The notes under the pieces were generated by a model. It saw only the letters and a list, made by a program, of their open reading frames with translations. It ran no database searches and was not told the DNA's origin. Shown here in pieces: positions 8,651 to 14,917 of a DNA stretch of 64,000 nt. A program made the position numbers and the translations under genes. How positions within the stretch are numbered: position 1 is the stretch's first letter; each line of letters opens with the position of its first letter. Source of the stretch: Ligilactobacillus aviarius subsp. aviarius DSM 20655 (GTDB lineage: Bacteria > Bacillota > Bacilli > Lactobacillales > Lactobacillaceae); contig NZ_AYZA01000022.1 of the NCBI RefSeq assembly GCF_001436315.1, positions 90,003 through 154,002 on the forward strand, given 5' to 3'.

Positions 8651-8842
8651 ATGCGACACGAAATTGAAAATCTCAAACTGCGAATGATCAAGTGGAGTAT
8701 TTTTACCATTATTATTTTAGTAATGAGTGAACTTTTTAAGATTAAGTTATTCTTGGTGATTGGGTGTTTGAGTTTAGGTTGGTGTCTGATATTATTTGCA
8801 ATGTTTATTTATTTTTCGTTGCGGCATTTTTATGATAAGTGA
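8651..8842 (+). CDS. Small two-helix membrane protein
   Basis: A 63-residue protein with a charged N-terminus and two membrane segments (about 13-30 and 32-56). AAGGAATGA precedes the ATG, and the gene sits 16 bases after rdgB, probably in the same transcript. I do not recognise the family and give no function. Confidence 0.6.
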   Translation: MRHEIENLKLRMIKWSIFTIIILVMSELFKIKLFLVIGCLSLGWCLILFAMFIYFSLRHFYDK

Positions 8843-8844
8843 GC

Positions 8845-8872
8845 TTGATTTTTATTAACGACAGGGTATAAT
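8845..8872 (+). promoter_or_regulatory. Promoter of the tRNA-Glu gene
   Basis: TTGATT at 8845-8850 and TATAAT at 8867-8872 with a 16-base spacer. The tRNA begins 15 bases after the -10 box. Confidence 0.8.
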
Positions 8873-8886
8873 AGAGAAAGTAACTT

Positions 8887-8959
8887 TGCCCGTTGGTCAA
8901 ATTGGTTAAGACGTCGCCCTCTCAAGGCGGAGTTGCGGGTTCGATCCCCGTACGGGTGA
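8887..8959 (+). tRNA. tRNA-Glu (anticodon CUC)
   Basis: The 73 bases fold into a cloverleaf: acceptor 8887-8893/8952-8958, D stem 8896-8898/8910-8912, anticodon stem 8914-8918/8926-8930, loop CTCTCAA with anticodon CTC at 8921-8923, T stem 8935-8939/8947-8951 with loop TTCGATC, and discriminator A at 8959. It reads GAG codons. The body resembles the usual tRNA-Glu(UUC). The first pair is U-G and the second G-U, so the acceptor end is weak. The CCA is not encoded and must be added by the nucleotidyltransferase. Confidence 0.88.
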
Positions 8960-8970
8960 TATACTCTGAG

Positions 8971-8996
8971 AATGCTCGTGTTTATGAGCATTTTTC
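8971..8996 (+). terminator. Terminator after tRNA-Glu
   Basis: Stem AATGCTC/GAGCATT (8971-8977 with 8986-8992), 8-base loop, then TTT-C. Confidence 0.85.
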
Positions 8997-9036
8997 TTAT
9001 ATCAAGAACCAAATCTTAGTTTATTGAACGATAACT

Positions 9037-9045
9037 TGGTATAAT
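9037..9045 (+). promoter_or_regulatory. Extended -10 promoter of the 98-residue protein gene
   Basis: TGG-TATAAT with the -10 hexamer at 9040-9045 forms an extended -10 element. A clear -35 box is not visible. Confidence 0.6.
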
Positions 9046-9077
9046 AAAGGAGTAAAAGGCAGATAAGGAGGAATAAC

Positions 9078-9374
9078 ATGCTAAAGAAAACAAAACATTT
9101 CTTAAGAGCCCATGGCGTTGACTATGAAAAAGAGCACGTTAATCCATTAATTGTGCCTGAAAAAGTGTATGTTTTAAAGTTTGGCAAAAAAGGCGAAAAG
9201 CTTAATAACCGCTTTATTGTAGATCACACGTATACATGGACCGGACGCATTCGGATCAATAAGATTATTCTCCGCTTACATGGGCAACACCACCCGCGGG
9301 AATTTAATAGCGAAACAGATTTGTTATTATATTTGAAAAAGCATGCCAAGTCATTTGCAAAGGCAAATGCTTAA
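9078..9374 (+). CDS. Conserved hypothetical basic protein, 98 residues
   Basis: A soluble, strongly basic protein of unknown family. It is rich in Lys, Arg and His (for example RLHGQHHPREF near residue 65), with an alternating hydrophobic pattern in the middle and a Lys-rich helix at the end. It has its own promoter, an AAGGAGG ribosome binding site and its own terminator, so it is a stand-alone expressed gene. The basic charge would fit a nucleic-acid-binding role, but this is only an inference from composition. Confidence 0.65.
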   Translation: MLKKTKHFLRAHGVDYEKEHVNPLIVPEKVYVLKFGKKGEKLNNRFIVDHTYTWTGRIRINKIILRLHGQHHPREFNSETDLLLYLKKHAKSFAKANA

Positions 9375-9398
9375 TTAGCATGACTGATGAAAGTTATG

Positions 9399-9438
9399 AA
9401 AGACAGGTTTTCGATTTAAACGAGAGCTTGTCTTTTTG
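9399..9438 (+). terminator. Terminator after the 98-residue protein gene
   Basis: AAAGACA (9399-9405) pairs with TGTCTTT (9429-9435), with a possible inner CG-rich extension, ending in a T-run. Confidence 0.8.
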
Positions 9439-9525
9439 TTTCAATATTTAAATCTGAATTGCGAATTTAAATGATAGGGATGATTTTTCATTTCTGTTAC
9501 ATTTGGCAATTTTAGTCAAAATCAT

Positions 9526-9554
9526 TTGAGGTAGTTTGGGGAGTTTAGTAAAAT
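9526..9554 (+). promoter_or_regulatory. Promoter of the ireB-ruvX-yrzB operon
   Basis: TTGAGG at 9526-9531 and TAAAAT at 9549-9554 with a 17-base spacer. Confidence 0.7.
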
Positions 9555-9589
9555 AAAGGCATTAGATAATAATTACGGAGGTGTTCTGG

Positions 9590-9868
9590 ATGGCATCATC
9601 AGATAAGACGGTTTTCTTTGATTATAACGAAGGGGAACAAAAAGAAATTCATCAAACGTTACAAACGGTATACAATGCACTTGAAGAAAAGGGATATAAT
9701 CCAATCAATCAAATTGTTGGGTATCTGATTTCAGGTGATCCGGCATACATTCCCCGAGCTGATAATGCGCGGAACTTAATTCGAAAATTTGAACGGGACG
9801 AAATTATTGAAGAGTTAGTTCGTTCATACCTTGATAGAGAGGATATGAAGATCAATTGGCACGAATAA
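9590..9868 (+). CDS. ireB: IreB family regulatory protein
   Basis: A 92-residue protein of the IreB/DUF965 (YrzL) family, with the conserved phosphate-site start ([10 protein letters not shown]) and the [17 protein letters not shown] segment. In Enterococcus IreB is a substrate of the PASTA kinase IreK and controls cephalosporin resistance. The ATG at 9590 is chosen because GGAGG at 9577-9581 lies 8 bases in front; a GTG at 9581 falls inside that ribosome binding site. It is the first gene of the canonical ireB-ruvX-yrzB operon and overlaps ruvX. Confidence 0.9.
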   Translation: MASSDKTVFFDYNEGEQKEIHQTLQTVYNALEEKGYNPINQIVGYLISGDPAYIPRADNARNLIRKFERDEIIEELVRSYLDREDMKINWHE

Positions 9869-10299
9869 TGGGACTCGATGTCGGTTCAAAAACGGTCGGG
9901 GTCGCTGTAAGTGATCAATTGGGCTGGACAGCACAGGGAGTAGAGATCGTTCGAATCAATGAAGACGAAGAAGTTTTCGGCTTAGACCGGGTCGTTGAGC
10001 TTGCAAAGGAAAAACAAGTTGTCGGGTTTGTGATCGGTTTACCTAAAAACATGAATAATACTTGCGGCCCGCGGGTTGAAGCTGCTCAAAATTATGGTAA
10101 GATGTTACAGGCAAAGATCAATTTGCCAATTGATTTCCAAGATGAACGGTTAACGACGGTTGAGGCCCAACGGATGCTGATTGAAGAGGCGGATGCATCG
10201 CGGAAGAAACGTTATCAGGTAATCGATAAACTGGCAGCAACGTTGATCTTGCAAAACTATTTAGATCGCAAGGGCAAACTGGTAGACTTACTAAAGTGA
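9856..10299 (+). CDS. ruvX: RuvX/YqgF Holliday junction resolvase-like protein
   Basis: A 147-residue RNase H-fold protein with the family start [22 protein letters not shown] near residue 56, and [14 protein letters not shown] near 95 that carries conserved acidic and Arg residues. In bacteria this family is linked to 16S rRNA 5'-end processing as well as junction cleavage. The TTG at 9856 gives [10 protein letters not shown], matching family N-termini, and overlaps ireB by 13 bases; an ATG at 9868 would be shorter. yrzB follows. Confidence 0.88.
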   Translation: MARIMGLDVGSKTVGVAVSDQLGWTAQGVEIVRINEDEEVFGLDRVVELAKEKQVVGFVIGLPKNMNNTCGPRVEAAQNYGKMLQAKINLPIDFQDERLTTVEAQRMLIEEADASRKKRYQVIDKLAATLILQNYLDRKGKLVDLLK

Positions 10300-10308
10300 G
10301 GTAAAGGA

Positions 10309-10617
10309 ATGGCAAAAAATAATCAAAACCAATCAAATGATGATAATTTGATCACATTAGTTGATGATAAGGGAAATGAAAGTTTGTATGAAATTTTATT
10401 CACGTTTGAATCTGAAGATTACGGCAAATCATATATTCTTTTAATTCCAGCTGGTTCAGAACCAGAAGAACAGGTTGATGTGCTTGCCTTTGCATTTGAT
10501 CCGGATGAAAACGGCGATGCAAAGGATGCAGAACTTTACGACATTGAAAGTGATGAAGAATGGGACATGGTCGAAGGCGTCCTTGATACATTCTTAAACG
10601 ACGAAAATATGCAATAG
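10309..10617 (+). CDS. yrzB: DUF1292 family acidic protein
   Basis: A 102-residue, very acidic protein of the DUF1292/YrzB family. The typical pattern is an ITLVDDKGNE start, a beta-rich core with YILLIPAG, and an acidic end with Asp/Glu clusters. Function is unknown. It almost always follows ireB and ruvX in Firmicutes, as here (9 bases after ruvX). AGGTAAAGGA precedes the ATG. Confidence 0.88.
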   Translation: MAKNNQNQSNDDNLITLVDDKGNESLYEILFTFESEDYGKSYILLIPAGSEPEEQVDVLAFAFDPDENGDAKDAELYDIESDEEWDMVEGVLDTFLNDENMQ

Positions 10618-10639
10618 CTATGTTCAATTAATCGTAAAG

Positions 10640-10668
10640 AGGTTGTGACGTAAGTCGCAGCCTTTTTG
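10640..10668 (+). terminator. Terminator of the ireB operon
   Basis: AGGTTGTGAC (10640-10649) pairs with GTCGCAGCCT (10654-10663) through two G-U pairs, followed by TTTTT. Confidence 0.85.
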
Positions 10669-10690
10669 TTATATCCGCATAATCGGGTTT

Positions 10691-10809
10691 CAAAACAAAC
10701 GAGCTGAGTGGTGACGCGTAGCTAATTCGAAAAGTTCCGAATCTATGCTACGCGATTCGTTCGCTTTTCTGCTTCCACCACGCTCGTTTTTACTGTTTTG
10801 TCACACCTT
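10691..10809 (-). repeat. Structured repeat element, copy 1
   Basis: Read on the minus strand this element starts AAGGTGTGACAAAAC and matches the bases at 63945-64000 almost perfectly (about 54 of 56). It is a nested inverted repeat: AAACGAGC plus GTGGTG pair with CACCAC plus GCTCGTTT on the outside, CGCGTAGC pairs with GCTACGCG inside, and ATTCG pairs with CGAAT at the tip. A 21-base bulge sits on one side. It has no open frame. The 10691 border is estimated from the symmetry (CAAAAC/GTTTTG). It lies between the ireB operon terminator and the TauE gene. Confidence 0.8.
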
Positions 10810-10890
10810 CTTTTTTAGTAGCCTAAAAATTAATTTTTAAATGTGGTAAAATATTAGCGTTAATTTTTTAATTAATGTGAGGGAAGAGAT

Positions 10891-11667
10891 ATGATTAGTT
10901 TACTTAAGTTAGTATTATTTTTGATTCCAGCAGGCTTTCTTGCCGGAATTTCAAGCAGTGCAGCAGGGTTGGCATCGCTTGTTTCGTACCCAGCGTTATT
11001 AATGGTCGGTTTGCCGCCGGTAATGGCCAACGTTACGAATACATATTCGTTATTATCGTCTGGATTCAGTTCGATTATTGCTTCGAAGCAGGAATTGAAT
11101 GGTAAGAAAAAACAAATTTGGCAAATCTTACCGTTATCAATTTTAGGAGTGATTTTAGGGGCGCTATTGCTGTTCTGGGTTCCGTCGACAATTTTCAAGA
11201 AAATCGTTCCATTTTTTATTATGTTTGCGGGGATTATGGTTCTCGTACCAAACATGCGTCAAAAGGCGGTTGTCGTTGATGAACAAGTTAGTGTCGGTAA
11301 ACGGCTTGCGGTTTATTTAGGAATTTTTCTTGAAGGCATCTACACTGGATATTTTGGTGCTGGTGGCGGGGTTGTCTTATTGGCACTTTTGATCGTCATT
11401 AACCGCCAAAATACCTTTGCAGTCAATAATGCATTAAAGAATTTTACGTTGGCGTTTGCAAATGTAATCGGCGCGGTTGTTTATCTTTTTAAGGCGCCGA
11501 TTTTATGGAAGTATGTTATTCCGTTGGCGATTGGATTATGGTTTGGCGGCCTGGTTGGACCGAAAATCGTCCGGGTCGTGTCTGATCGCAAAATGCGGAT
11601 CGTGTGCTGCATTTTATCATGGATTCTCGGAATCTCATTATTTTTACAAGCATATCATTTAATTTAG
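10891..11667 (+). CDS. TauE/SafE family membrane transporter
   Basis: A 258-residue protein with seven to eight membrane segments in two repeats. Each repeat begins with a Gly-rich helix: GFLAGISSSAAGLASL near residue 15 and GIYTGYFGAGGGVVLLAL near 150, the TauE/SafE (sulfite exporter, DUF81) pattern. Members export or import sulfur-containing or other organic anions; the substrate here is unknown. A TGG-TAAAAT extended -10 lies around 10845, and GGGAAGAG precedes the ATG. A second family member is encoded at 28468-29196. Confidence 0.85.
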   Translation: MISLLKLVLFLIPAGFLAGISSSAAGLASLVSYPALLMVGLPPVMANVTNTYSLLSSGFSSIIASKQELNGKKKQIWQILPLSILGVILGALLLFWVPSTIFKKIVPFFIMFAGIMVLVPNMRQKAVVVDEQVSVGKRLAVYLGIFLEGIYTGYFGAGGGVVLLALLIVINRQNTFAVNNALKNFTLAFANVIGAVVYLFKAPILWKYVIPLAIGLWFGGLVGPKIVRVVSDRKMRIVCCILSWILGISLFLQAYHLI

Positions 11668-11726
11668 GAAAACTGATCGCAAGTTTGCGGTCCGTTTTGC
11701 GTATTTAAAGGTGAGGTGATGTAAAA

Positions 11727-12275
11727 ATGAGATGTTCATGGGCAGAAAATGGGAAGCAAAGCATGATTGATTTTCATGATCATGAATGGGGCAAGCCGCA
11801 ACATGATGACCAGCGTTTATTTGAGCTGCTTTCGTTGATGACTTTTCAAGCAGGATTGCAATGGCAATTGATTTTGAATCGGCGTCACGTTTTAAAACGG
11901 GTATTTAATGACTTTGATGTCCCGTCAGTGGCGGCAATGACGGAACGCGAGATTGAAGAAATGGTCCAAGTTGAGCAAATGATTGCGAATCGCAGAAAAA
12001 TTCGGGCAGTTATTCATAATGCCCGGGTTTTAGATCAGCTTCATGAAAAGGAAATCTTGCTTGATCAAATCGTATGGGGTTTAACCAAGAATCAAGTAGT
12101 TGATCATCGGTGGCAGTGTGCGGAACAGATTCCATCTCAAAATTTACTTTCAGTTCAACTAGCACGTCAAATGAAAAATTATGGGTTTACATTTGTCGGC
12201 CCGAAAAACATGTATGCTTATTTAGAAACCGTCGGGGTGATCAATGATCATTTGATTAGTTGTGAATGGCGGTAA
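11727..12275 (+). CDS. tag: DNA-3-methyladenine glycosylase I
   Basis: A 182-residue protein of the Tag family. The zinc-binding residues known from E. coli Tag fit in register: Cys3 (RCSW), His17, His175 and Cys179. FHDHEWG, LMTFQAGLQW near residue 40 and GVINDH near the end are family signatures. It removes 3-methyladenine from alkylated DNA as the first step of base excision repair. AGGTGAGGTGAT precedes the ATG. It is followed by a strong terminator shared with the convergent stress-protein gene. Confidence 0.93.
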   Translation: MRCSWAENGKQSMIDFHDHEWGKPQHDDQRLFELLSLMTFQAGLQWQLILNRRHVLKRVFNDFDVPSVAAMTEREIEEMVQVEQMIANRRKIRAVIHNARVLDQLHEKEILLDQIVWGLTKNQVVDHRWQCAEQIPSQNLLSVQLARQMKNYGFTFVGPKNMYAYLETVGVINDHLISCEWR

Positions 12276-12281
12276 AAAATA

Positions 12282-12322
12282 AAAGGTTGGAATCACATTC
12301 AATTGCGATTCCAACCTTCTTT
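12282..12322. terminator. Bidirectional terminator between tag and the stress-protein gene
   Basis: Twelve-bp stem AAGGTTGGAATC / GATTCCAACCTT (12283-12294 with 12307-12318), with an A-run on one side and a T-run on the other, so it serves both convergent genes. Confidence 0.93.
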
Positions 12323-12334
12323 TAGTTTATTCAA

Positions 12335-12841
12335 TTATAATCCTTCACGCCGATTAGCTTTAATTAAATCTTTTGTTAAAGCTGGTTTGTTTTCAAGATC
12401 AGTCCGAACAACCAGCACATCACATTGAGCTGTCCGCGTTACGTATTCTGTAACGGAACCGATTAAGATCCGTTCAACGGCATTTAATCCGGTAGCACCG
12501 ATCATGATCAAATCAATATTTTTTTCGTCCGGGATATCTTTAGCGATGATTACCTTTGGAGCCCCATATTCAACTGAAAAGTCAACGTTTTTCACACCGG
12601 CTTTTTTCGCTTCATCAGCATATCCGCTTAATGTTTTCTTCGCCGTTTCGGTAACCTGTTCAACCATTGTGGTATCAAAACTTGAAATGTTTTGGAAAGC
12701 CCGGGTATCAACAACGTGAACGAGGTGTAACGATGTGTCTTCACCGTTCCGCTTAGCAACGTTAATGGCTTTCTTGAATGCCAATTCTGATTCATATGAA
12801 CCGTCAATTGGGACTAAAATACTTTTATAACTTTGTAACAT
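12335..12841 (-). CDS. Universal stress protein (UspA family)
   Basis: A 168-residue single-domain Usp protein. It starts with the ILVPIDGS strand, has HVVDTRA, and carries the ATP-binding pattern G-2x-G-9x-G-S in GATGLNAVERILIGS, followed by VLVVR. This motif indicates the nucleotide-binding subclass. Such proteins accumulate under growth arrest or stress, but the target here is not known. The C-terminus is about 20 residues longer than the core and basic. GGAAGGTGAT precedes the ATG. It is transcribed leftward. Confidence 0.9.
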   Translation of the reverse strand: MLQSYKSILVPIDGSYESELAFKKAINVAKRNGEDTSLHLVHVVDTRAFQNISSFDTTMVEQVTETAKKTLSGYADEAKKAGVKNVDFSVEYGAPKVIIAKDIPDEKNIDLIMIGATGLNAVERILIGSVTEYVTRTAQCDVLVVRTDLENKPALTKDLIKANRREGL

Positions 12842-12907
12842 TGATAATCACCTTCCTATCCTCAACCTCATTCTACAAAATTTATCTAGAAAAAGAAAGC
12901 GAAATCA

Positions 12908-13201
12908 TTAATTTGAGAAAAGATAAATTAACAAGGTGAAAGTCATGATGGTTGCAAGGATGACATCGATTACAATCATCCATAAAAATGGAACGAGATT
13001 TGCCATGAAACTTGTAAACAAAGTTGCAAGCCCAGCGACCATCAAACATCCGCCTAAAACAGCAAGGGTGGTTGAAAGGGATGGTTTATCAGCCGGTGAG
13101 AAAACCAGAAATTTTTTCTTCCGGTGTGTCCAGAGGTAGCCTCCAAGAAACATAATGATCAAGCTTAAGATAATAACTAAAATGCGGGTAATAAGTGACA
13201 T
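12908..13201 (-). CDS. Small membrane protein, 97 residues
   Basis: Three hydrophobic segments are visible (about 5-23, 43-64, 70-95), with a basic loop (HRKKKF) after the first. The GGAGTTTGA ribosome binding site is good. I do not recognise the family. It lies between the 6S-like RNA and the stress-protein gene, all on the minus strand. Confidence 0.65.
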   Translation of the reverse strand: MSLITRILVIILSLIIMFLGGYLWTHRKKKFLVFSPADKPSLSTTLAVLGGCLMVAGLATLFTSFMANLVPFLWMIVIDVILATIMTFTLLIYLFSN

Positions 13202-13244
13202 TCAAACTCCTCCAACTAATCAATTTTCTTTGAATTATTATATC

Positions 13245-13466
13245 AAAAAAGGATGTGACTGTTCACATCCTCGTTGCTCCATTAGTGCCGTTAATCGTCT
13301 CTTGTAGTTGAACCCGCAATGTTAGCAGGGACGGATCACTTAAGATGGCTTTTGGTTCTCAAGTGAAATGAGCCTGCCAGCCACCAAATATCGTGATCCT
13401 CATGTCTAAAAGTGTTCGGTCAACCTTACATTGATGAGACAATGCGTACACCATAGAAATATTCTG
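13245..13466 (-). ncRNA. ssrS: 6S RNA-like small RNA
   Basis: A transcript unit of about 220 bases on the minus strand with its own consensus promoter and a terminator (stem 13251-13259/13262-13270, then six T). The RNA folds as a long rod: GUCUC with GAGAC, then UGUA..GUUGA with UCAAC..UACA, an open central bubble, and GGAUCAC with GUGAUCC enclosing a GGUGGCU/AGCCAUC stem. The 3' side of the bubble can form a CCC-GC/GC-GGG hairpin, as in 6S RNA. In Bacillus the 6S gene bsrA also lies close to the rarA gene. It is not tmRNA or RNase P RNA (too short, no matching cores). Confidence 0.7.
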
Positions 13467-13471
13467 ACAGT

Positions 13472-13500
13472 ATCTTAACACGCTTAAAATCTTTTTTCAA
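13472..13500 (-). promoter_or_regulatory. Promoter of the 6S-like RNA
   Basis: On the minus strand TTGAAA (13500-13495) and TAAGAT (13477-13472) are separated by exactly 17 bases. Predicted start is near 13465. Confidence 0.8.
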
Positions 13501-13508
13501 ATTAGAAA

Positions 13509-14804
13509 CTACTCATTCTTTGCCGGCGGGCGTCCCTTAAATTTTTCAAGACGGTAATACTGTTCCGCAAGGGCTTTTTCATAACGCCCGTTCTCTTTCG
13601 GAAGGTAGTAATGCCGATTTTTGATCTTGTCAGGAAGATATTGCTGTTTGACCCAGTCGTGCGGGTAGTCATGCGGATATTTGTATCCAACACCATGCCC
13701 AAGTTTTTCAGCTCCCTGATAGTGCGGATCCTTAAGCCAATCCGGAATTTCACCGTAATTTCCTTGGTGCAGGTCATCAAGGGCTTTGTCGATTGCACTG
13801 ATTGCGGAGTTTGATTTGGGGGATAAGCATAAGTCAATGACTGCTTCAGCAAGCGGAATTCGGGCTTCCGGAAATCCAACTTTTTCAGCGGCAATCACGG
13901 CTGCCACGGTTCGTGCAGCCGCTTGCGGGTTCGCTAAACCAACATCTTCATATGCGATTACTAAAAGGCGGCGGGTCACGCTTGGAAGGTCGTCAGTATC
14001 GGCCATGCGTGCCAAATAATGTAAAGCGGCATCAACATCGGATCCGCGAATCGATTTTTGAAAGGCGGAAACGACATTGTAGTGGGCATCGCCATTTTTA
14101 TCATGGACTAATGCTTTGCGTTGAACGCATTCCTCAGCAATTTTCAACGTGATATGGATTTCACCGTCATCGTTTGTAGGCGTCGATTTAACTGCAAGTT
14201 CAAGCGCATTCAGCGAACTACGCAGATCACCGTGCGTCGCATTTGCGAGGTGTTCGAGGGCGGCGTCATCAAGGTCAACGTTAAATGATCCTAAGCCGTT
14301 TTTCTCATCGTGAAGCGCACGTTTTAAGGCTTGGCGAATGTCGGCTGCGGTTAACGGCTTAAGTTCAAAAATTTGAGTCCGGCTTCGAATTGCGGGATTA
14401 ATTGCGATGTATGGATTTTCAGTCGTTGCTCCGATCAGAATAATCTGCCCGCTTTCAAGGTGGGACAAAAGAAAATCCTGCTTTGGCTTGGTTAAACGAT
14501 GAATTTCATCTAACATCAAAATGACGGTTCCGCTCATTTTAGCTTCAGCAACGACTTGTTCAAGCGCTTTTTTTGAATCCGTCGCGGCATTCAATTTCCG
14601 GAAGGCATATTTAGTTGATCCGGCAATTGCGCTTGCAATACTGGTTTTTCCCGTTCCGGGCGGTCCATAAAGAATCATTGACGAAAGCAGTTTAGCGTCG
14701 ACCATCCGGCGAATAATTTTTCCGGGGCCGACCAAGTGTTGCTGCCCGACGATTTCATCAAGGTTTTGCGGGCGCATCCGGTACGCTAATGGATGAAATG
14801 CCAT
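13509..14804 (-). CDS. rarA: Replication-associated recombination protein A (RarA/MgsA)
   Basis: A 431-residue AAA+ ATPase with Walker A GPPGTGKT at 47-54, Walker B LMLDEIHR near 98, sensor 1 ATTENP near 130, and the C-terminal MgsA tetramerisation domain (SVTRRLLVIAYEDVGLANPQA near 270 onward). RarA acts at stalled replication forks, in contact with SSB and clamp-loader components. GAAAGGAA precedes the ATG. It is transcribed leftward toward the 6S-like RNA. Confidence 0.94.
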   Translation of the reverse strand: MAFHPLAYRMRPQNLDEIVGQQHLVGPGKIIRRMVDAKLLSSMILYGPPGTGKTSIASAIAGSTKYAFRKLNAATDSKKALEQVVAEAKMSGTVILMLDEIHRLTKPKQDFLLSHLESGQIILIGATTENPYIAINPAIRSRTQIFELKPLTAADIRQALKRALHDEKNGLGSFNVDLDDAALEHLANATHGDLRSSLNALELAVKSTPTNDDGEIHITLKIAEECVQRKALVHDKNGDAHYNVVSAFQKSIRGSDVDAALHYLARMADTDDLPSVTRRLLVIAYEDVGLANPQAAARTVAAVIAAEKVGFPEARIPLAEAVIDLCLSPKSNSAISAIDKALDDLHQGNYGEIPDWLKDPHYQGAEKLGHGVGYKYPHDYPHDWVKQQYLPDKIKNRHYYLPKENGRYEKALAEQYYRLEKFKGRPPAKNE

Positions 14805-14917
14805 GATGTCATTTCCTTTCAGTAATTTTCTAGTATTATAGCACTTTTAAAGGGTACCCGTTAAACATAAAATTGAGTATAATTATAGTAAAATCAAGGA
14901 TAACAGGATGAATTAAC

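Noticed and set aside
10691..10809. Insertion sequence remnant
   Set aside because: No transposase fragment and no clear target duplication; the nested stems fit a structured repeat instead.
13245..13466. tmRNA or RNase P RNA
   Set aside because: Too short, and the conserved cores of either RNA are not found; a 6S-like fold fits better.
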